A stretch of 64,000 nucleotides of DNA from Bacteroidota bacterium (GCA_019637975.1 JAHBUR010000023.1:1-64000); one strand, 5' to 3'; positions 8,520 through 18,998 are shown, counted from the stretch's first letter. Numbers and translations: made by a program. Notes: a model not told the origin generated them from the sequence alone.

Positions 8520-9746
8520 TTACTTTGCCAAAAGTATCTTACGAGTCTGAGCGAATCCTCCTGCCCGCAACCTGTAGAGGTATATACCGCTTGCCAACCC
8601 TGTTGCATCCCACGTTACCTGATGGCTTCCCGGCGCTTTCACCTCATTCACCAGTGTTGCGACTTCGCGGCCAAGCAGGTCGTACACTCGGAGGGACGCA
8701 CGGCCGTGCGTCCCTCCAGGAATCGCGTAACGAATCGTTGTCGTCGGATTGAACGGATTGGGATAATTCTGCAACAATGCAAACTCATGCGGCGTTTGCT
8801 CTTGCACCGTGGTCGGCGGGCTGTTGTTCTTGAACATCACCTTTGTGACGAGGTTTTGCGCGTTGTCCAAGGCCACAATAGCGATGGGTTCCTTTTCCAC
8901 GTTGTTCCAAAAATTGTACGTGATGAGGGTATCAATTCCAAGGCCGCGAAAGCCGGCCTGGATTGCAACATCGGTAATGTCCAACCAACCCAGTGGCGGG
9001 ACTTTGGCATCCAGGCGGTTTTCCCGCTGCCAGGTACGTTTTTCCCGCAGCACGTTGTAGGTGCCGCCCGGTATGCTCACGGTGCCCCAGCCGTCCACCA
9101 CATCAAGACGAATAATTGTTATCCGATAGCGGAGGGAATCTACCGTAACAGGTAAGGCAGCTATTAATGCAGGCGGAAAGGCAGAGGGCGGCAATGTCTT
9201 AATTGTCTCTGACCATATTTGGTTGATGTCGAAAAAATTCAGCGGCGCACGGCGTTCCTCCATCGTGGGAATGTAATTGAACAATGAATTGCCAATGACG
9301 TCATAATAAATGCCATAATCAGCTTGTAGTTCGAACCTATTGCTTGTCACGTTGTAATACTCCTCCCAATTGGGTGAGGTGACTGCGAATAATTCGGCTC
9401 CGGGCACTTGTACGCTGCCTTGGCTGGCCGGGCGATAAACAATGTTTCGGGTTGCGTCAACCTGCAAACCGCTGAAGTTCCAGGTCTGGTTGCCGCCCGG
9501 CGGTGTGTACGGCACTATGCCGGCAGGGAAGTTGTCAATTGCCATTTTCAGTGTATCGCCTGCCACAGGGAAGCTGGCGTTCGTAATGGTGATTTGGGCG
9601 AAAGCCGTCGAGCAGAGCGCGAGCGCAAAGACGATGGCTGTTGTGACTCCGGGAAATGCTGCAAAGAGCTTAGGCGCATGGTTCACAATGCTCTTCGTGG
9701 TTGTTGCTCGCACAAGCGAGAACTTCTCCCATTGTATCCGTTGCAT
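8520..9746 (-). CDS. T9SS-secreted protein of unknown function
   Basis: A 408-residue protein with a long N-terminal export signal (core AIVFALALCSTAFAQ), a ~270-residue unrecognised beta-rich body and a type A T9SS sorting domain in the last ~90 residues ([17 protein letters not shown], then [14 protein letters not shown] and ASGIYLYRL). It should be exported by Sec and then released or anchored at the surface by T9SS. The ATG at 9746 is preceded by AGGAGG with 6-nt spacing. The sorting domain contains an in-frame insertion encoded by a perfect 28-bp palindrome (8690-8717). Confidence 0.82.
   Translation of the reverse strand: MQRIQWEKFSLVRATTTKSIVNHAPKLFAAFPGVTTAIVFALALCSTAFAQITITNASFPVAGDTLKMAIDNFPAGIVPYTPPGGNQTWNFSGLQVDATRNIVYRPASQGSVQVPGAELFAVTSPNWEEYYNVTSNRFELQADYGIYYDVIGNSLFNYIPTMEERRAPLNFFDINQIWSETIKTLPPSAFPPALIAALPVTVDSLRYRITIIRLDVVDGWGTVSIPGGTYNVLREKRTWQRENRLDAKVPPLGWLDITDVAIQAGFRGLGIDTLITYNFWNNVEKEPIAIVALDNAQNLVTKVMFKNNSPPTTVQEQTPHEFALLQNYPNPFNPTTTIRYAIPGGTHGRASLRVYDLLGREVATLVNEVKAPGSHQVTWDATGLASGIYLYRLRAGGFAQTRKILLAK
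8690..8717. repeat. Perfect 28-bp palindrome inside a T9SS sorting domain
   Basis: A perfect inverted repeat with arm GGAGGGACGCACGG. It encodes GGTHGRAS, placed between the IRYAIP strand and the LRVYD strand of the sorting domain. Related insertions sit at the same protein position in neighbouring genes. Confidence 0.85.
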
Positions 9747-10054
9747 GGTGTGCCTCCTGTGAGAGGTAAGTAGTTTGGTTGGTTGAATCCGATTCAACGT
9801 TCAGAATCTATGAAACCATTCGCCGAAAGCCATCTGTTTCGCCGACCGACAAAGAACGACCGGGTGTTTCGACAAGGTATCCTACGCGAACCTGAGAAGC
9901 AATACTCTTGGGACAAGTGGAAAAGAAATATCTGTGCTAAGGATCAGACCCGAGAAACACGCAACAAATATCTTTGCTTGTATCGAGTCCATTTCTCATT
10001 CGCAAGCTGGGTGGGCGATCACATCCCGCTGGTGCAGACGTTTGTCCGGGCTAG
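9747..10054. other. Intergenic region upstream of the T9SS gene
   Basis: About 300 bases with no convincing gene on either strand. It contains the AGGAGG ribosome-binding site of the downstream minus-strand gene and the small inverted repeat at 9782-9798. Plus-strand reading frames across it continue antisense through the next gene and look spurious. Confidence 0.5.
9782..9798. promoter_or_regulatory. Inverted repeat upstream of a T9SS gene
   Basis: GTTGAATC and GATTCAAC arms separated by one base, 36 nt upstream of the ATG at 9746. The position and symmetry suit an operator. No protein partner can be named. Confidence 0.35.
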
Positions 10055-10096
10055 ACAAACAAAAAATCCCGTCTCAACTCTTGCTAAGACGGGATT
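10055..10096 (-). terminator. Rho-independent terminator
   Basis: Arms AATCCCGTCT and AGACGGGATT (10065-10074 and 10087-10096) with a 12-nt loop, followed on the minus strand by a T-rich tract. It lies just downstream of the stop at 10128 and ends the transcript holding the two T9SS genes 11509-15021 and 10128-11477. Confidence 0.85.
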
Positions 10097-10127
10097 CATA
10101 TTTAATCCGGCAGCGACATGCATACTG

Positions 10128-11477
10128 TTACCGCAGCAGAAGAAGCCGGCGAGTTTCGGTGAATTCGCCCGCTTGCAACCGGTAGAAGTAGACGCCGCCG
10201 GCCAACCCGGTGGCATCAAACCGGATCGACTTGGGTCCGGACTCCTGCACCTCATGAACCAGCGTTCGTACTTCCCTTCCAAGATTGTCGAATACTTGAA
10301 GAGAAACGGGAAGGGAGGATGGCAAGTTGTATCGTATCGTGGTCGTCGGGTTGAACGGATTCGGATAATTCTGATACAACGCAAACTCCGTCGGGAGAAA
10401 TGGCGCGTTTCCGGCAATGCCCGTAATAGGCGTGTTGGAGACTGTGGCCAAGCCTCCGCTCGTTGCCACGACGCTTGTAAATACGGTATCAACAATCTGC
10501 CGTGCACCGACGAGTGTTGTCTCGAATTCCATTGTCGCATACGCCGACCGGATATCTGCGGTGGTCAGGGTATTGAGGTACGCGTCAGTGAGCCATGTAG
10601 TGCCGCCATTTGTGGTATTGCGAACGACGCCGTTGTTCCCCAATGCCACGCCGAAAAGTCCGTCCCGGAAATGGATGTCGTTGAGTTGCTGAGTTGTATT
10701 GCTTGTCAACGTAGTCCAGTTTGCGCCATAGTTTGACGAGTAGTAGATGGCCCCGCCTGTTCCCACCGCATACATCACGCCGCCTATGCCCATCCGTTGA
10801 TCAAACGTAATTCTGTTGATGGTAACCCCGGGAGAGCCTCCCGATGCCGCCCCCCACGTGTCTCCGCCATTGTCAGTCCGCCTGAATGTCCCCCCTGCCC
10901 CGGCGGCTATCACGATTGTACCGACGGAGTACACGGCACGAAGGTCGTTGGTTGTGCCGCTTGTCTGCGGCAACCACGTTTGTCCTTTGTTTGTCGTTTT
11001 GACGATGACGCCACCGTCTCCCACAGCCCAAGCTTCGTTCTCGTCAAACATATTGAACGAAATACCGTTGAGGTTTGCTGTTGTGGCGCTTGACCCGGCC
11101 GACCACGTTATGCCTAGATCTGTTGATCGGAGAATTGTTCCGGCATTGCCGACCACTATAACAAGTTGTGAAGTATCGTTCGAAATGTACCGATAGGGTG
11201 CAAACTGTGCATCGTTAAGGCGTTGCGTGACACCGCTGCTGCGTTGCTGCCACGTGAACGGCGGCCGGCCTTCGGCTGTGAGGATTCTACCATTATCGCT
11301 CACCGAAACAATATGATGACCTGCTGCCGCGCCTGCTTTTTGCATACTCAATAACCTTCGAGGCCGCCCCGAAACACTGTTCGAATCCTCGCCCGGGTCC
11401 GGTGTAATGAAGCACCCAAAGACCATCGAACAGAGAGGAACAAGGAAAATCATGAGCCTTGTAGTGAGCTTGTTCAT
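10128..11477 (-). CDS. T9SS-secreted YCF48-like propeller protein
   Basis: 449 residues: a signal sequence ending in MVFGC (possibly a lipobox), seven or so YCF48/BNR-like repeats of ~45 residues (GTILRSTDLGITWSAG, GVIVKTTNKGQTWLPQ, GVVRNTTNGGTTWLTD) and a C-terminal type A sorting domain ([19 protein letters not shown], then ASGVYFYRL-like residues). YCF48-type repeats form beta-propellers; the secreted members of this phylum have no known ligand. The ATG at 11477 follows AAGGAAA. It begins 31 nt after the stop of the 1170-residue T9SS gene and is probably cotranscribed with it from the 15084 region. Confidence 0.82.
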   Translation of the reverse strand: MNKLTTRLMIFLVPLCSMVFGCFITPDPGEDSNSVSGRPRRLLSMQKAGAAAGHHIVSVSDNGRILTAEGRPPFTWQQRSSGVTQRLNDAQFAPYRYISNDTSQLVIVVGNAGTILRSTDLGITWSAGSSATTANLNGISFNMFDENEAWAVGDGGVIVKTTNKGQTWLPQTSGTTNDLRAVYSVGTIVIAAGAGGTFRRTDNGGDTWGAASGGSPGVTINRITFDQRMGIGGVMYAVGTGGAIYYSSNYGANWTTLTSNTTQQLNDIHFRDGLFGVALGNNGVVRNTTNGGTTWLTDAYLNTLTTADIRSAYATMEFETTLVGARQIVDTVFTSVVATSGGLATVSNTPITGIAGNAPFLPTEFALYQNYPNPFNPTTTIRYNLPSSLPVSLQVFDNLGREVRTLVHEVQESGPKSIRFDATGLAGGVYFYRLQAGEFTETRRLLLLR

Positions 11478-11508
11478 CGGCTTTCCTTTCAGAGTGTATT
11501 GGTCGATA

Positions 11509-14500
11509 TCATCTCAATAAGAGGAGCTTCTTTGTTACTGTGAAACTACCCGAAGTCAACCGGTACAGATAGACACCACTGGCAAGCCCGGACGCATCGA
11601 ATGCCACTTCGTAATGTCCCGGCTGCTTCACTTCGTTCACCAGCGTTGCCACCTCTCGGCCAAGGAGATCGTACACGCGTAGGGACGTATGGCCATACGT
11701 TCCGGCAGGAATCTTGAATTGAATGGTTGTTGTTGGATTAAACGGGTTCGGATAATTCTGCGCGAGATGAAACTCTGTCGGAACCGCACGTCGATCAACC
11801 GGTTCATTCACATCGGTGAGAATCGTTGTTCCTGTTTCGAATTCCGTCAATGATGCCGCGGGCCCGTTCTGGTTTGCAGCGGGATCGAGGAACCCCGTAG
11901 CAGCAATCACGGCAATTTCCCCCGCCTGTCCCGATAGGTCAATCGGGAATGAGCCGATGAGCTGGTTGTTGTCCGTTCTTCTCATCTCAAAGACATAACT
12001 CCCCGGCGCCAGGCCGACGCTCGAGTCGGAGACGTCGCTGTAGCGGAGGTTCTGCACCAGCGTTCCACCTCCCTGAAGAGAGATATTGAGGGCAGGCGCA
12101 TCGGTGATGGCATGAAGGAAGATGACGCGCGCAAGATGATCGCCGCCCGCCTCGATGGGAAGCGGCAAAGCAAGAATGCGGAATTCGGTCGATCGTGCGT
12201 CCGGGTTCGGCGCAAAATCAAATGGATCATCCACGCCGAGGAGAGCAATCAGGCCGGGACTTGCTGCGCTCAGATACAAGCTATCTGTCACCAAGATCGG
12301 ATTAAACTCCTGCCCTTCACGATACACCTCGGCTCTCATGTACTCCAGAAACGGGAGGCTGTCCACCGCTACGGATTGACCGATGCCGAGACTGTCGAAG
12401 AGAACCCGCTCTTCGGTGCCTTGCGGAGAGGTAACAAGAGGGCTGCACCTTGGCAGATGGGCCACCATGCGTACCCCTCTTCCTGCATTACCGCCTCCGG
12501 ATGACCTGACGCCACTCGATGAGGCGACAACCGTAAGCCGCGGCTGCCATATGTAGCGCCAGCGGGCAATACCGTTCGCCGGAGGGACATTATGCCCCGC
12601 CCGTGTGAAGTTGCCTCCAACATACACGTTCTCGGCAGCTTCATAACATGAGGCTAATGAGAGCAGTGCATAGACAGGGCCATCGGTACCATTCAGGTTC
12701 ACATCCGGGATATCCGGCCTTCCGTTCCAATACTGACGAAGATGTTGTCCCGGGAACTGATCCGTAACGAACAATCCAACGCGATTGATGAGCCGGGTGT
12801 TGCCGTTTTCATATCTTCCGAAAGTGAAGTTTCCGCCGACGAAGGCTCCGTTGTAGTGTGTGTGGTAGATTCGTGCAATTGCATGAACCGGTCCGGTGGT
12901 GCCCCCCTGAAGGATGTTCCACTGGTTGCTCGGATCATTCCAAAAGGAAAGGTAGGGAGTGTTGACCGTTGAGCCGTCCTCGTTCGTCGAGACGGTGAAA
13001 TCGCCCCCCACCCAGACCCGCGGGAAGTGCCCCCCGATATGGTACGCGAGCGCCCGCACGGTGCCATTTACTCCTTGCCCGACAGCCGCTCCCCACGAGT
13101 TTGCCTGGATATTCCAGCGGGCAATGTTGCGAGTGGGGGTTTGCGCTCCGGATTCAGAGACTACGCCATCGAAGGAACCGCCGAGATACATATCGTACTG
13201 CGGGGTGTAGAAATATCCGTGCCTCGCGATTACGCGGACCTCCTTGTTTCCTCCATATACACCTTGGCCAACAAGACGCATATCCCAGTTCCCCACGGAA
13301 CGGTAGAATTCAACCAGAGAGTTGGCTCGTATCCTTGTCTGACCAAAGGCCGCTGTATCGAATGCACCTCCGACGAAGAGTTGCGGTATTCCTCCCAGGA
13401 CCGAATACAGTTCAAGAGCATACACCGTCCCAACGACGCCCCCATCAAACGGTTCCCATTCTTCGGTCGTGTGATCCCACTTCGCGATACTCATTGCCGG
13501 GACGGTTGTTCCATTGGCGTTGTACGCAACAGTGAAGTTCCCCCCGACAAACACACTCCCCCTGTCGGCTGCGATGGCGTACACCGGCCCGTTGACGCCT
13601 CCTCCGAGAGAAGCCCAGTTGACTCCATCGTAGAAGGCAATGTTGTTTGCCGGTATTCCGGCGACAGCATTGAACGTTCCCCCCATATACAAATACTCCC
13701 TGCGGTCGGCAAGCGGCCGCTCTGCGGTTGCGGCAAGCGCCAACACCGTTCCTGCCACCCCCGAGAAGTTGAGCAGGGGCGTCCACCCTGTACCGTGTAT
13801 CCATTGGGCATTATTGATGATGTCATGTGTTGTGTTGGAGGAGGGATCGAAAATCCTGTTATACAATCCGCCGACGTACAAACCTTCAGCGGTTCGTCCT
13901 GTTCTTCCCGCCAAAGTTCTCACAATCTCCCCCGAGAACCTCCCGATCTTTTCCCATTGTCCCGGCTGAATCCGGCGCGCAACAACGTTCCCCGGAGGGT
14001 TGTTATCGCGGTAATAGGCACAAACGATGTCGCTTCCATCAATCGTCATTTGATAGAAGTCTGTTGTTCCGGGTCCCAAGGGAAGCCCGGCGGATTCATT
14101 GAACCATTGAGTGCCATTCCAACGGACAAGCGGCCCGTTGGCGGTTGTATTATCATTGTTGCGGGCGGTCGTAAAGACGCCTCCCACGAGTAACTCATTT
14201 GCTGCATTCATTGCAAGGCTCGTGACATACGGGCCGAATATGAACGGGGCATTGGAGACTCCCTGCCCGAGCGGCTGCCACTGAGTGCCGGTCCACAATG
14301 CAATGTGGTTGACGGTTACTTGTCCGCCGCCGGTGTCTATTGCGGTGAGAAAATTCCCTCCGACATAAACACCATGAACAGAAGCCGTCATTACGCCGAC
14401 ATAGTTGAAGGCGCCGGAAACTCCTTGCCCGACAGGTTGCCACGTGTTGTTTGTGGTGCTCCAGAACCCGATTCGCGGCAAGGTAACTTGCCCGCCGCCC

Positions 14501-15021
14501 GGGTTCGTTGCAATCATTGTTCCACCGCCGACATATACATCACCGTTGAACGCGGCAATACAGTTGATTATAGCGGCGATATCGATCCCCCCGCCGAGGG
14601 CTTCCCATGCATTCGTTTGTATATTCCAACGTGCAATGCGACTAACGGGGATAGGAGGTCCACCCGGAGTATTGTACACGGTCAGGAAGGTTCCGGCGAC
14701 ATACACATTGCCCAAACCATCAACCTCGATGGCGAACGGATCAACGTTCGACGTTCCGTTCTCGAACCGGTCACCGAGTGTGACCCAGTTTCCACCGTTC
14801 CAACGAACAACGCGCATCACACGACGCCCGTCAAAGTTCACTCTTCCCGCGACATAGATTCCGCCGTTCGGGGCGACGGTGGAAACCGTTGCGCCTAAAT
14901 CAAGGGGTCCGCTCTGTTGAACCCCGATTGCCCTCCAATCCGAGGCCGCCGGCGCGGGCGGGGGCCACTGAGCATACGTGTACGAAGCGAGTAAAAAAGT
15001 AAGCGCGAATGTGTACTTCAT
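11509..15021 (-). CDS. Large T9SS-secreted propeller protein with DUF4397-like domain
   Basis: 1170 residues with a signal peptide ([15 protein letters not shown]) and more than twelve repeats of the kind VYVGGNFT...IARWN...[13 protein letters not shown], which should form one or more beta-propellers over roughly residues 25-880. A domain resembling DUF4397 follows ([20 protein letters not shown], then [10 protein letters not shown]) at about residues 960-1060, then a type A sorting domain. The ATG is preceded by AGGAGG. It is the first T9SS gene after kinase/regulator pair 1. A candidate regulator site (15084-15101) lies 62 nt upstream. The sorting domain loop carries a near-palindromic insertion (11679-11706). 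Confidence 0.85.
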   Translation of the reverse strand: MKYTFALTFLLASYTYAQWPPPAPAASDWRAIGVQQSGPLDLGATVSTVAPNGGIYVAGRVNFDGRRVMRVVRWNGGNWVTLGDRFENGTSNVDPFAIEVDGLGNVYVAGTFLTVYNTPGGPPIPVSRIARWNIQTNAWEALGGGIDIAAIINCIAAFNGDVYVGGGTMIATNPGGGQVTLPRIGFWSTTNNTWQPVGQGVSGAFNYVGVMTASVHGVYVGGNFLTAIDTGGGQVTVNHIALWTGTQWQPLGQGVSNAPFIFGPYVTSLAMNAANELLVGGVFTTARNNDNTTANGPLVRWNGTQWFNESAGLPLGPGTTDFYQMTIDGSDIVCAYYRDNNPPGNVVARRIQPGQWEKIGRFSGEIVRTLAGRTGRTAEGLYVGGLYNRIFDPSSNTTHDIINNAQWIHGTGWTPLLNFSGVAGTVLALAATAERPLADRREYLYMGGTFNAVAGIPANNIAFYDGVNWASLGGGVNGPVYAIAADRGSVFVGGNFTVAYNANGTTVPAMSIAKWDHTTEEWEPFDGGVVGTVYALELYSVLGGIPQLFVGGAFDTAAFGQTRIRANSLVEFYRSVGNWDMRLVGQGVYGGNKEVRVIARHGYFYTPQYDMYLGGSFDGVVSESGAQTPTRNIARWNIQANSWGAAVGQGVNGTVRALAYHIGGHFPRVWVGGDFTVSTNEDGSTVNTPYLSFWNDPSNQWNILQGGTTGPVHAIARIYHTHYNGAFVGGNFTFGRYENGNTRLINRVGLFVTDQFPGQHLRQYWNGRPDIPDVNLNGTDGPVYALLSLASCYEAAENVYVGGNFTRAGHNVPPANGIARWRYIWQPRLTVVASSSGVRSSGGGNAGRGVRMVAHLPRCSPLVTSPQGTEERVLFDSLGIGQSVAVDSLPFLEYMRAEVYREGQEFNPILVTDSLYLSAASPGLIALLGVDDPFDFAPNPDARSTEFRILALPLPIEAGGDHLARVIFLHAITDAPALNISLQGGGTLVQNLRYSDVSDSSVGLAPGSYVFEMRRTDNNQLIGSFPIDLSGQAGEIAVIAATGFLDPAANQNGPAASLTEFETGTTILTDVNEPVDRRAVPTEFHLAQNYPNPFNPTTTIQFKIPAGTYGHTSLRVYDLLGREVATLVNEVKQPGHYEVAFDASGLASGVYLYRLTSGSFTVTKKLLLLR
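11679..11706. repeat. Near-palindromic insertion in a T9SS sorting domain
   Basis: GGGACGTATGG and CCATACGTTCC form an inverted repeat with one mismatch (11682-11703). It encodes GTYGHTS at the same loop position as the palindrome at 8690. Confidence 0.75.
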
Positions 15022-15083
15022 AAATCCTCCTGCACGATGTGTAGTTGCATGGCGAAAAGATAGGAAGAGAGATGAGCCATCTC

Positions 15084-15101
15084 AACACAAGAAGATGTGA
15101 T
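15084..15101. promoter_or_regulatory. Candidate regulator-1 binding site upstream of T9SS gene
   Basis: AACACA-N5-ATGTGAT, 62 nt upstream of the ATG at 15021. The same 13 defined bases with a 5-nt gap occur, in the opposite orientation, at 15859-15876 upstream of the adjacent regulator gene. Assigned as an operator by position and identity only. Confidence 0.45.
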
Positions 15102-15140
15102 TCCGCCTTGTGAAGGGATGATTCCCGTTTTTGCTGCAGA

Positions 15141-15821
15141 TTAGATTTTGGCAGGAGGGGAGATTATGCCTTGCGCCAGCCCTTTTGCAACCGCCTCGCC
15201 GCGGCTGTGCGCTTGCAGCTTTTCGTAGATCTTGCGTATGCGCGACACGACTCCATCAACCGAAAGGAAAAGTTGTTGCGCAATCGTCGCATAGGATTTC
15301 CCTTCGGCGAGGAGGATTAACACCTCGCGCTCTCTGTCGGTGAGTGTATGTTGGGGGGATTGGTGAACCGCGGGCGGTTTCTGAAACGTTGCAATGACTT
15401 TGCGGGCAATGTTGGGAGACATCGGCGAACCGCCTGCTGCCGCGTCCTTGATGGCTTTGACGAGTTCCGGCGGGCTGACTTCTTTCAGCAAATACCCTGT
15501 GGCGCCATTACACAGAGCATCGAAGATTTTCTGATCGTCTTCATAAACGGTGCAGATGATCACGGCTGCATCGGAGTTCGCTTCCTTCAGCTTCAGAACT
15601 CCTTCGATCCCCGATATGCCGGGCAAGCCGATATCCATCAGCACGACTTCGGAATCGGTGAAGGCATCGTGGGCGAACGCTTCTTCGCAGCTTTCAAATG
15701 CGCCGATGATTCTGATACCGCTGTCCGCACGAAGCGTTGCAGTCCACCCCTCGCGGACGAAGCGATTGTCTTCGACGATCGACACCCAAATCGGGTTCTG
15801 TGTAGTAGTTGGTGATTTCAT
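15141..15821 (-). CDS. NarL/LuxR-type response regulator 1
   Basis: 226 residues: receiver domain (about 12-128) with acidic pair VEDN, phospho-Asp in LMDIGLPG, the Thr of ICTVYEDD and the Lys of YLLKEV; C-terminal LuxR-type HTH (about 158-220; LTDREREVLILLAEG, then IAQQLFLSVDGVVSRI). The output domain predicts a DNA-binding transcription regulator. Its gene follows the sensor kinase gene 15954-18998 by 132 nt on the same strand, and the pair should be cognate. Regulators 2 and 3 in this window are its paralogues. Confidence 0.9.
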   Translation of the reverse strand: MKSPTTTQNPIWVSIVEDNRFVREGWTATLRADSGIRIIGAFESCEEAFAHDAFTDSEVVLMDIGLPGISGIEGVLKLKEANSDAAVIICTVYEDDQKIFDALCNGATGYLLKEVSPPELVKAIKDAAAGGSPMSPNIARKVIATFQKPPAVHQSPQHTLTDREREVLILLAEGKSYATIAQQLFLSVDGVVSRIRKIYEKLQAHSRGEAVAKGLAQGIISPPAKI

Positions 15822-15858
15822 GGCCCCTTCGATAGTAAAAACATTCCGGCTCGATTAC

Positions 15859-15876
15859 ATCACATGAATGTGTGTT
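15859..15876. promoter_or_regulatory. Candidate autoregulatory site of regulator 1
   Basis: Contains CACAT-GA-ATGTG, a perfect inverted repeat. Read on the minus strand it is AACACA-N5-ATGTGAT, as at 15084. It is 37 nt upstream of the regulator start codon, inside the kinase-regulator gap. Confidence 0.45.
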
Positions 15877-15953
15877 TCTTGTGTCGCGTTCCGGGAGAGT
15901 TTGAATACGTACTTGTTGAGACCTCATCCCCCGGCCCCTTCTGGGATACCACA

Positions 15954-18900
15954 CTAAACATCAAACGAAATCCTCCAATCCGTTCCTGTTCCGGGTGAAG
16001 TCGTGAGATTCATGACTGCCCCGAGAACCTCTCCCCGCGAACGGATGTTCTTCAGCCCGTGCCCATCTTTCGCTGACGAAGCATCGAATCCAACTCCGTT
16101 GTCTGAGATCGAAAGAGAAACGCGTCCGCCCTTCACTTCTAACCGGATTCGCGCCTCGCTGCATTGGGAATGCTTCACGGCATTCGTGACGATTTCCTTA
16201 AAGAGAAGCCAGAAATGCCTCCTGCGTTGCGGGTCAATCACTACTTCGATCTCGGAAGAGGGCATTTCAATATTGTGAGCGATGCCTTTACTCTCGAACA
16301 ACTCCGATGCATGCCGTTGCAACTTTGAAATGACGGTGTTCCAACTGTCATTTGCCGGATCAATGGACCAGATGATGTCACTCATCGCTTCACGGGCATG
16401 AGCAGAGCTTTCGGAGATGAGTGAAAGGAACTTGCCGGCGTTCTCCTTCTCTTCACCTTGTTCCATCGCTTGCGCGAAGAACGAAATACTGCTCAACGTG
16501 CTTCCCACTTCATCGTGAAGGTCGCGGGCAATTTGGACCCGTGTCTTTTGTTTTTCCAACTCGGCACGCAGCTCCGCCTCCCGCATGGCTGCTTCATGCC
16601 GCTCACGCGCTTTGATCTTGTTTATCTCATACCTTCTGAATCCGACTCCACTCAACGCCAGCACGATTCCGTAGAGGCAATACGCCCACCACGTTTGCCA
16701 CGGCGGCGGTGCGATCGTGAATGCAAAAGATGTTCCCTCCTCGTTCCACACACCGTCGTTGTTGGAGCCTTTCACGCGGAACACATAGTCTCCCGGAGAG
16801 AGGTTTGCATAGCTGACGTACCGTCGTGTTCCCGACTCCACCCAATCTCTTTCAAGACCTTCAAGCCGGTAGGCATACCGGTTCTTCCCCGGCTCAACGA
16901 AGTCGAGCGCGGCGAACTCAAATGCCAGGAAGTCCTCATCGTACGAAAGTGCGAGAGATGGATGAAGGATGTTCCTTTCGTTATCGAGCACCCGCACGCT
17001 CGTCAGCACAACCGGCGGGACATGCGTATTGACGGCGATGTGCTCCGGTCTGAAGATGTTCAGTCCGTTCACTCCTCCGACGTAGAACATGCCGCTGCGT
17101 CCTTTGTGTACGGCGCCCCGGCGAAATTCCAACGACTGGATTCCATCACCCTCATCATAAGCAATACACGAGCCGCTTTTCGGATTGAAGCGCGCAAGCC
17201 CGTATCCCGTTGTCAGCCACAGTTCACCGGTTTTGTCGTCAAGCAGTATTCCGTAGATATGGTTGTTCGGCAGCCCGTTGCTTGTCGAGTAATATGTGAT
17301 GGAATCGCCGACGGGGTCGTACCGGTTCAGTCCGTCGCCCCACGTCCCGAACCACATTGTGCCATCGGGTTCTTCAGCGATTGCCACCACGATGTTTCCG
17401 CTGATTGCCTTGCCCCCGGCGCGCGGACTCGCCCGGTTCAACACCACTGACTCGTTGGTTGCGGGATTGAAACGGATAACGCCGGCACCCCATGTTCCAA
17501 GCCAGAAATATCCTCGCCGGTCTTCATGGATCGCCCATATGTAGCTGGCAGGCAATGGCGGGTCCGTTGTCATAGAGTGATGCCGGTAGGTGTTGGCTTT
17601 TGCGTCGAACCGGCTGACTCCACCGCCACTCTGACCAATCCAGAGATAGCCATGGGAGTCAACGAAGAGACTTGTGATGAACCTGTTCGTAACGTCCTGC
17701 GGGCCCGGCGGAAGACCGAGGTTCTTTACGACGCCTTTCGTATCAAGCCGATGCAGCCCGGATTCAAGATGGCCGAACCAGATGTTTCCTTCTCCATCTT
17801 CACACACCGAATACAAAGCGCCTTTGCGCAAGGGGCGCGGAACGTGATCGAGCCGGGAGCCATCGCGATTCACATGGTGCATGCCGCTTTGCGTTGCTAT
17901 CCAAAGGTTGCCGCGCGAATCTTCATGGATGGCGTTCACGGTTGCGGCGTTCATGGAGAGGTGATGGAACTTCTTGCGATGCGGATCGACCTTGGAAAGT
18001 CCTGTCGCAACGGTGCCTAACCAGAGAATGCCCGTTCGATCTCGATGAAGAGATAGAACAGTATGCGATGAAAGAGCATTGGGGTCTTGTGGGTCCGGAA
18101 CAAACCGCGCTTGCTCACCCGTCCGGGTATTCAGCCGTACGAGGCCGTCGCCGTCCGTCGCAACCCAGAGGTTGCCCGACATATCCCCGGACAGGGCAGA
18201 TACGGGATTCCTGAGGTGAGGGATCCGGACACGCGTGAAGTCGTCGGTCGTTGAACTGTATTGGCAAATGCCCGCGTCCGTTCCGAACCACACACTCCCA
18301 TCGTGCATTTCGTAGATGGCGAAAATGTACTCGCCTGACAGCGAGTGCGTGTTCTCCGGTTCCGGTTTATAGACGCGGCTGCTTCCGGATTCTCTGTCGA
18401 AACGCGCGAGACCGCGGCGCGTTCCAACCCAGAATCGGCCGTCGGAGTCTTCATAGATCCTGTGGACATTGCTGCTCGGCAGACCATCGGCGGCTGTGTA
18501 CCGGGTAAACGTTTCCGTTGAGCGGTTGAACTTGTTGAGACCTCCATTCCACGAGGCCGCCCACACGTCATTTCTTCGATCAACATACACCCATACGACT
18601 TCATTGCCGAGCAGACTCGTCGAATCACCGGGCATACTCGTGTAGCGTACGAATCTGTCCGCGGCCCGCACATAGCGGTTCAGCCCGCGCCCTGATGTTC
18701 CAACCCACACATCGCCGCTCGAATCTTCGCAGACCGACCAGATAAAATCTCCCGAAAGTGATGTCGAGTCGGATGGGTTGTGCGCATACCGTTTGAAGGT
18801 GTAGCCGTCGTAGCGAAGAAGGCCGGTTGCCGTGCCCAGCCAGAGAAACCCCTGCTTGTCCTGAAGGATGGAGTAGATTGTTCCGCGGGACAGACCGTCG

Positions 18901-18998
18901 GCGGTGGAAAGCTGTTGGAATATGATGTTCTCCTGCTGCGCCGCAACAACGCTCGCGCCAAAAAGAGCAACAACTATCAAGGAACGGTTGGGACGCAT
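15954..18998 (-). CDS. Propeller-type sensor histidine kinase 1
   Basis: 1014 residues. A signal peptide (SLIVVALFGASVVAAQ) is followed by about 14 Reg_prop repeats (SILQDKQGFLWLGTATGLLR; VCEDSSGDVWVGTSGRGLNR) that form periplasmic propellers, then a Y_Y_Y domain (FAALDFVEPGKNRYAYRLEG, then SPGDYVFRVKGSNNDG) and one membrane helix near residue 780. A HisKA_3 dimerisation domain follows (phospho-His about 826 in ARDLHDEVGS), then a HATPase with N-box FKEIVTNAVKHS and G-box DNGVGFD. This is the hybrid-sensor layout known for polysaccharide sensing in Bacteroidota, but with the regulator encoded separately. It is transcribed toward regulator 1. The upstream T9SS gene ends 83 nt away with a hairpin between. 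Confidence 0.9.
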   Translation of the reverse strand: MRPNRSLIVVALFGASVVAAQQENIIFQQLSTADGLSRGTIYSILQDKQGFLWLGTATGLLRYDGYTFKRYAHNPSDSTSLSGDFIWSVCEDSSGDVWVGTSGRGLNRYVRAADRFVRYTSMPGDSTSLLGNEVVWVYVDRRNDVWAASWNGGLNKFNRSTETFTRYTAADGLPSSNVHRIYEDSDGRFWVGTRRGLARFDRESGSSRVYKPEPENTHSLSGEYIFAIYEMHDGSVWFGTDAGICQYSSTTDDFTRVRIPHLRNPVSALSGDMSGNLWVATDGDGLVRLNTRTGEQARFVPDPQDPNALSSHTVLSLHRDRTGILWLGTVATGLSKVDPHRKKFHHLSMNAATVNAIHEDSRGNLWIATQSGMHHVNRDGSRLDHVPRPLRKGALYSVCEDGEGNIWFGHLESGLHRLDTKGVVKNLGLPPGPQDVTNRFITSLFVDSHGYLWIGQSGGGVSRFDAKANTYRHHSMTTDPPLPASYIWAIHEDRRGYFWLGTWGAGVIRFNPATNESVVLNRASPRAGGKAISGNIVVAIAEEPDGTMWFGTWGDGLNRYDPVGDSITYYSTSNGLPNNHIYGILLDDKTGELWLTTGYGLARFNPKSGSCIAYDEGDGIQSLEFRRGAVHKGRSGMFYVGGVNGLNIFRPEHIAVNTHVPPVVLTSVRVLDNERNILHPSLALSYDEDFLAFEFAALDFVEPGKNRYAYRLEGLERDWVESGTRRYVSYANLSPGDYVFRVKGSNNDGVWNEEGTSFAFTIAPPPWQTWWAYCLYGIVLALSGVGFRRYEINKIKARERHEAAMREAELRAELEKQKTRVQIARDLHDEVGSTLSSISFFAQAMEQGEEKENAGKFLSLISESSAHAREAMSDIIWSIDPANDSWNTVISKLQRHASELFESKGIAHNIEMPSSEIEVVIDPQRRRHFWLLFKEIVTNAVKHSQCSEARIRLEVKGGRVSLSISDNGVGFDASSAKDGHGLKNIRSRGEVLGAVMNLTTSPGTGTDWRISFDV

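Noticed and set aside
9783-10736. A 317-codon plus-strand open frame
   Set aside because: Most of it is antisense to the clear T9SS gene 10128-11477 and to its terminator; the sequence is rich in Arg/Cys and has no recognisable domain.
13027-14193. A 388-codon plus-strand open frame
   Set aside because: Fully antisense to the repeat region of the 1170-residue T9SS gene, whose repeats, signal peptide and sorting domain are unmistakable.
15114-15131. GGGATGATTCCC near 15114 considered as the module 1 operator
   Set aside because: No second copy was found before regulator 1; the AACACA-N5-ATGTGAT pair fits better.
16458-17450. A 330-codon plus-strand open frame inside kinase 1
   Set aside because: Antisense shadow of the Reg_prop/Y_Y_Y region; no start signal and no family features.
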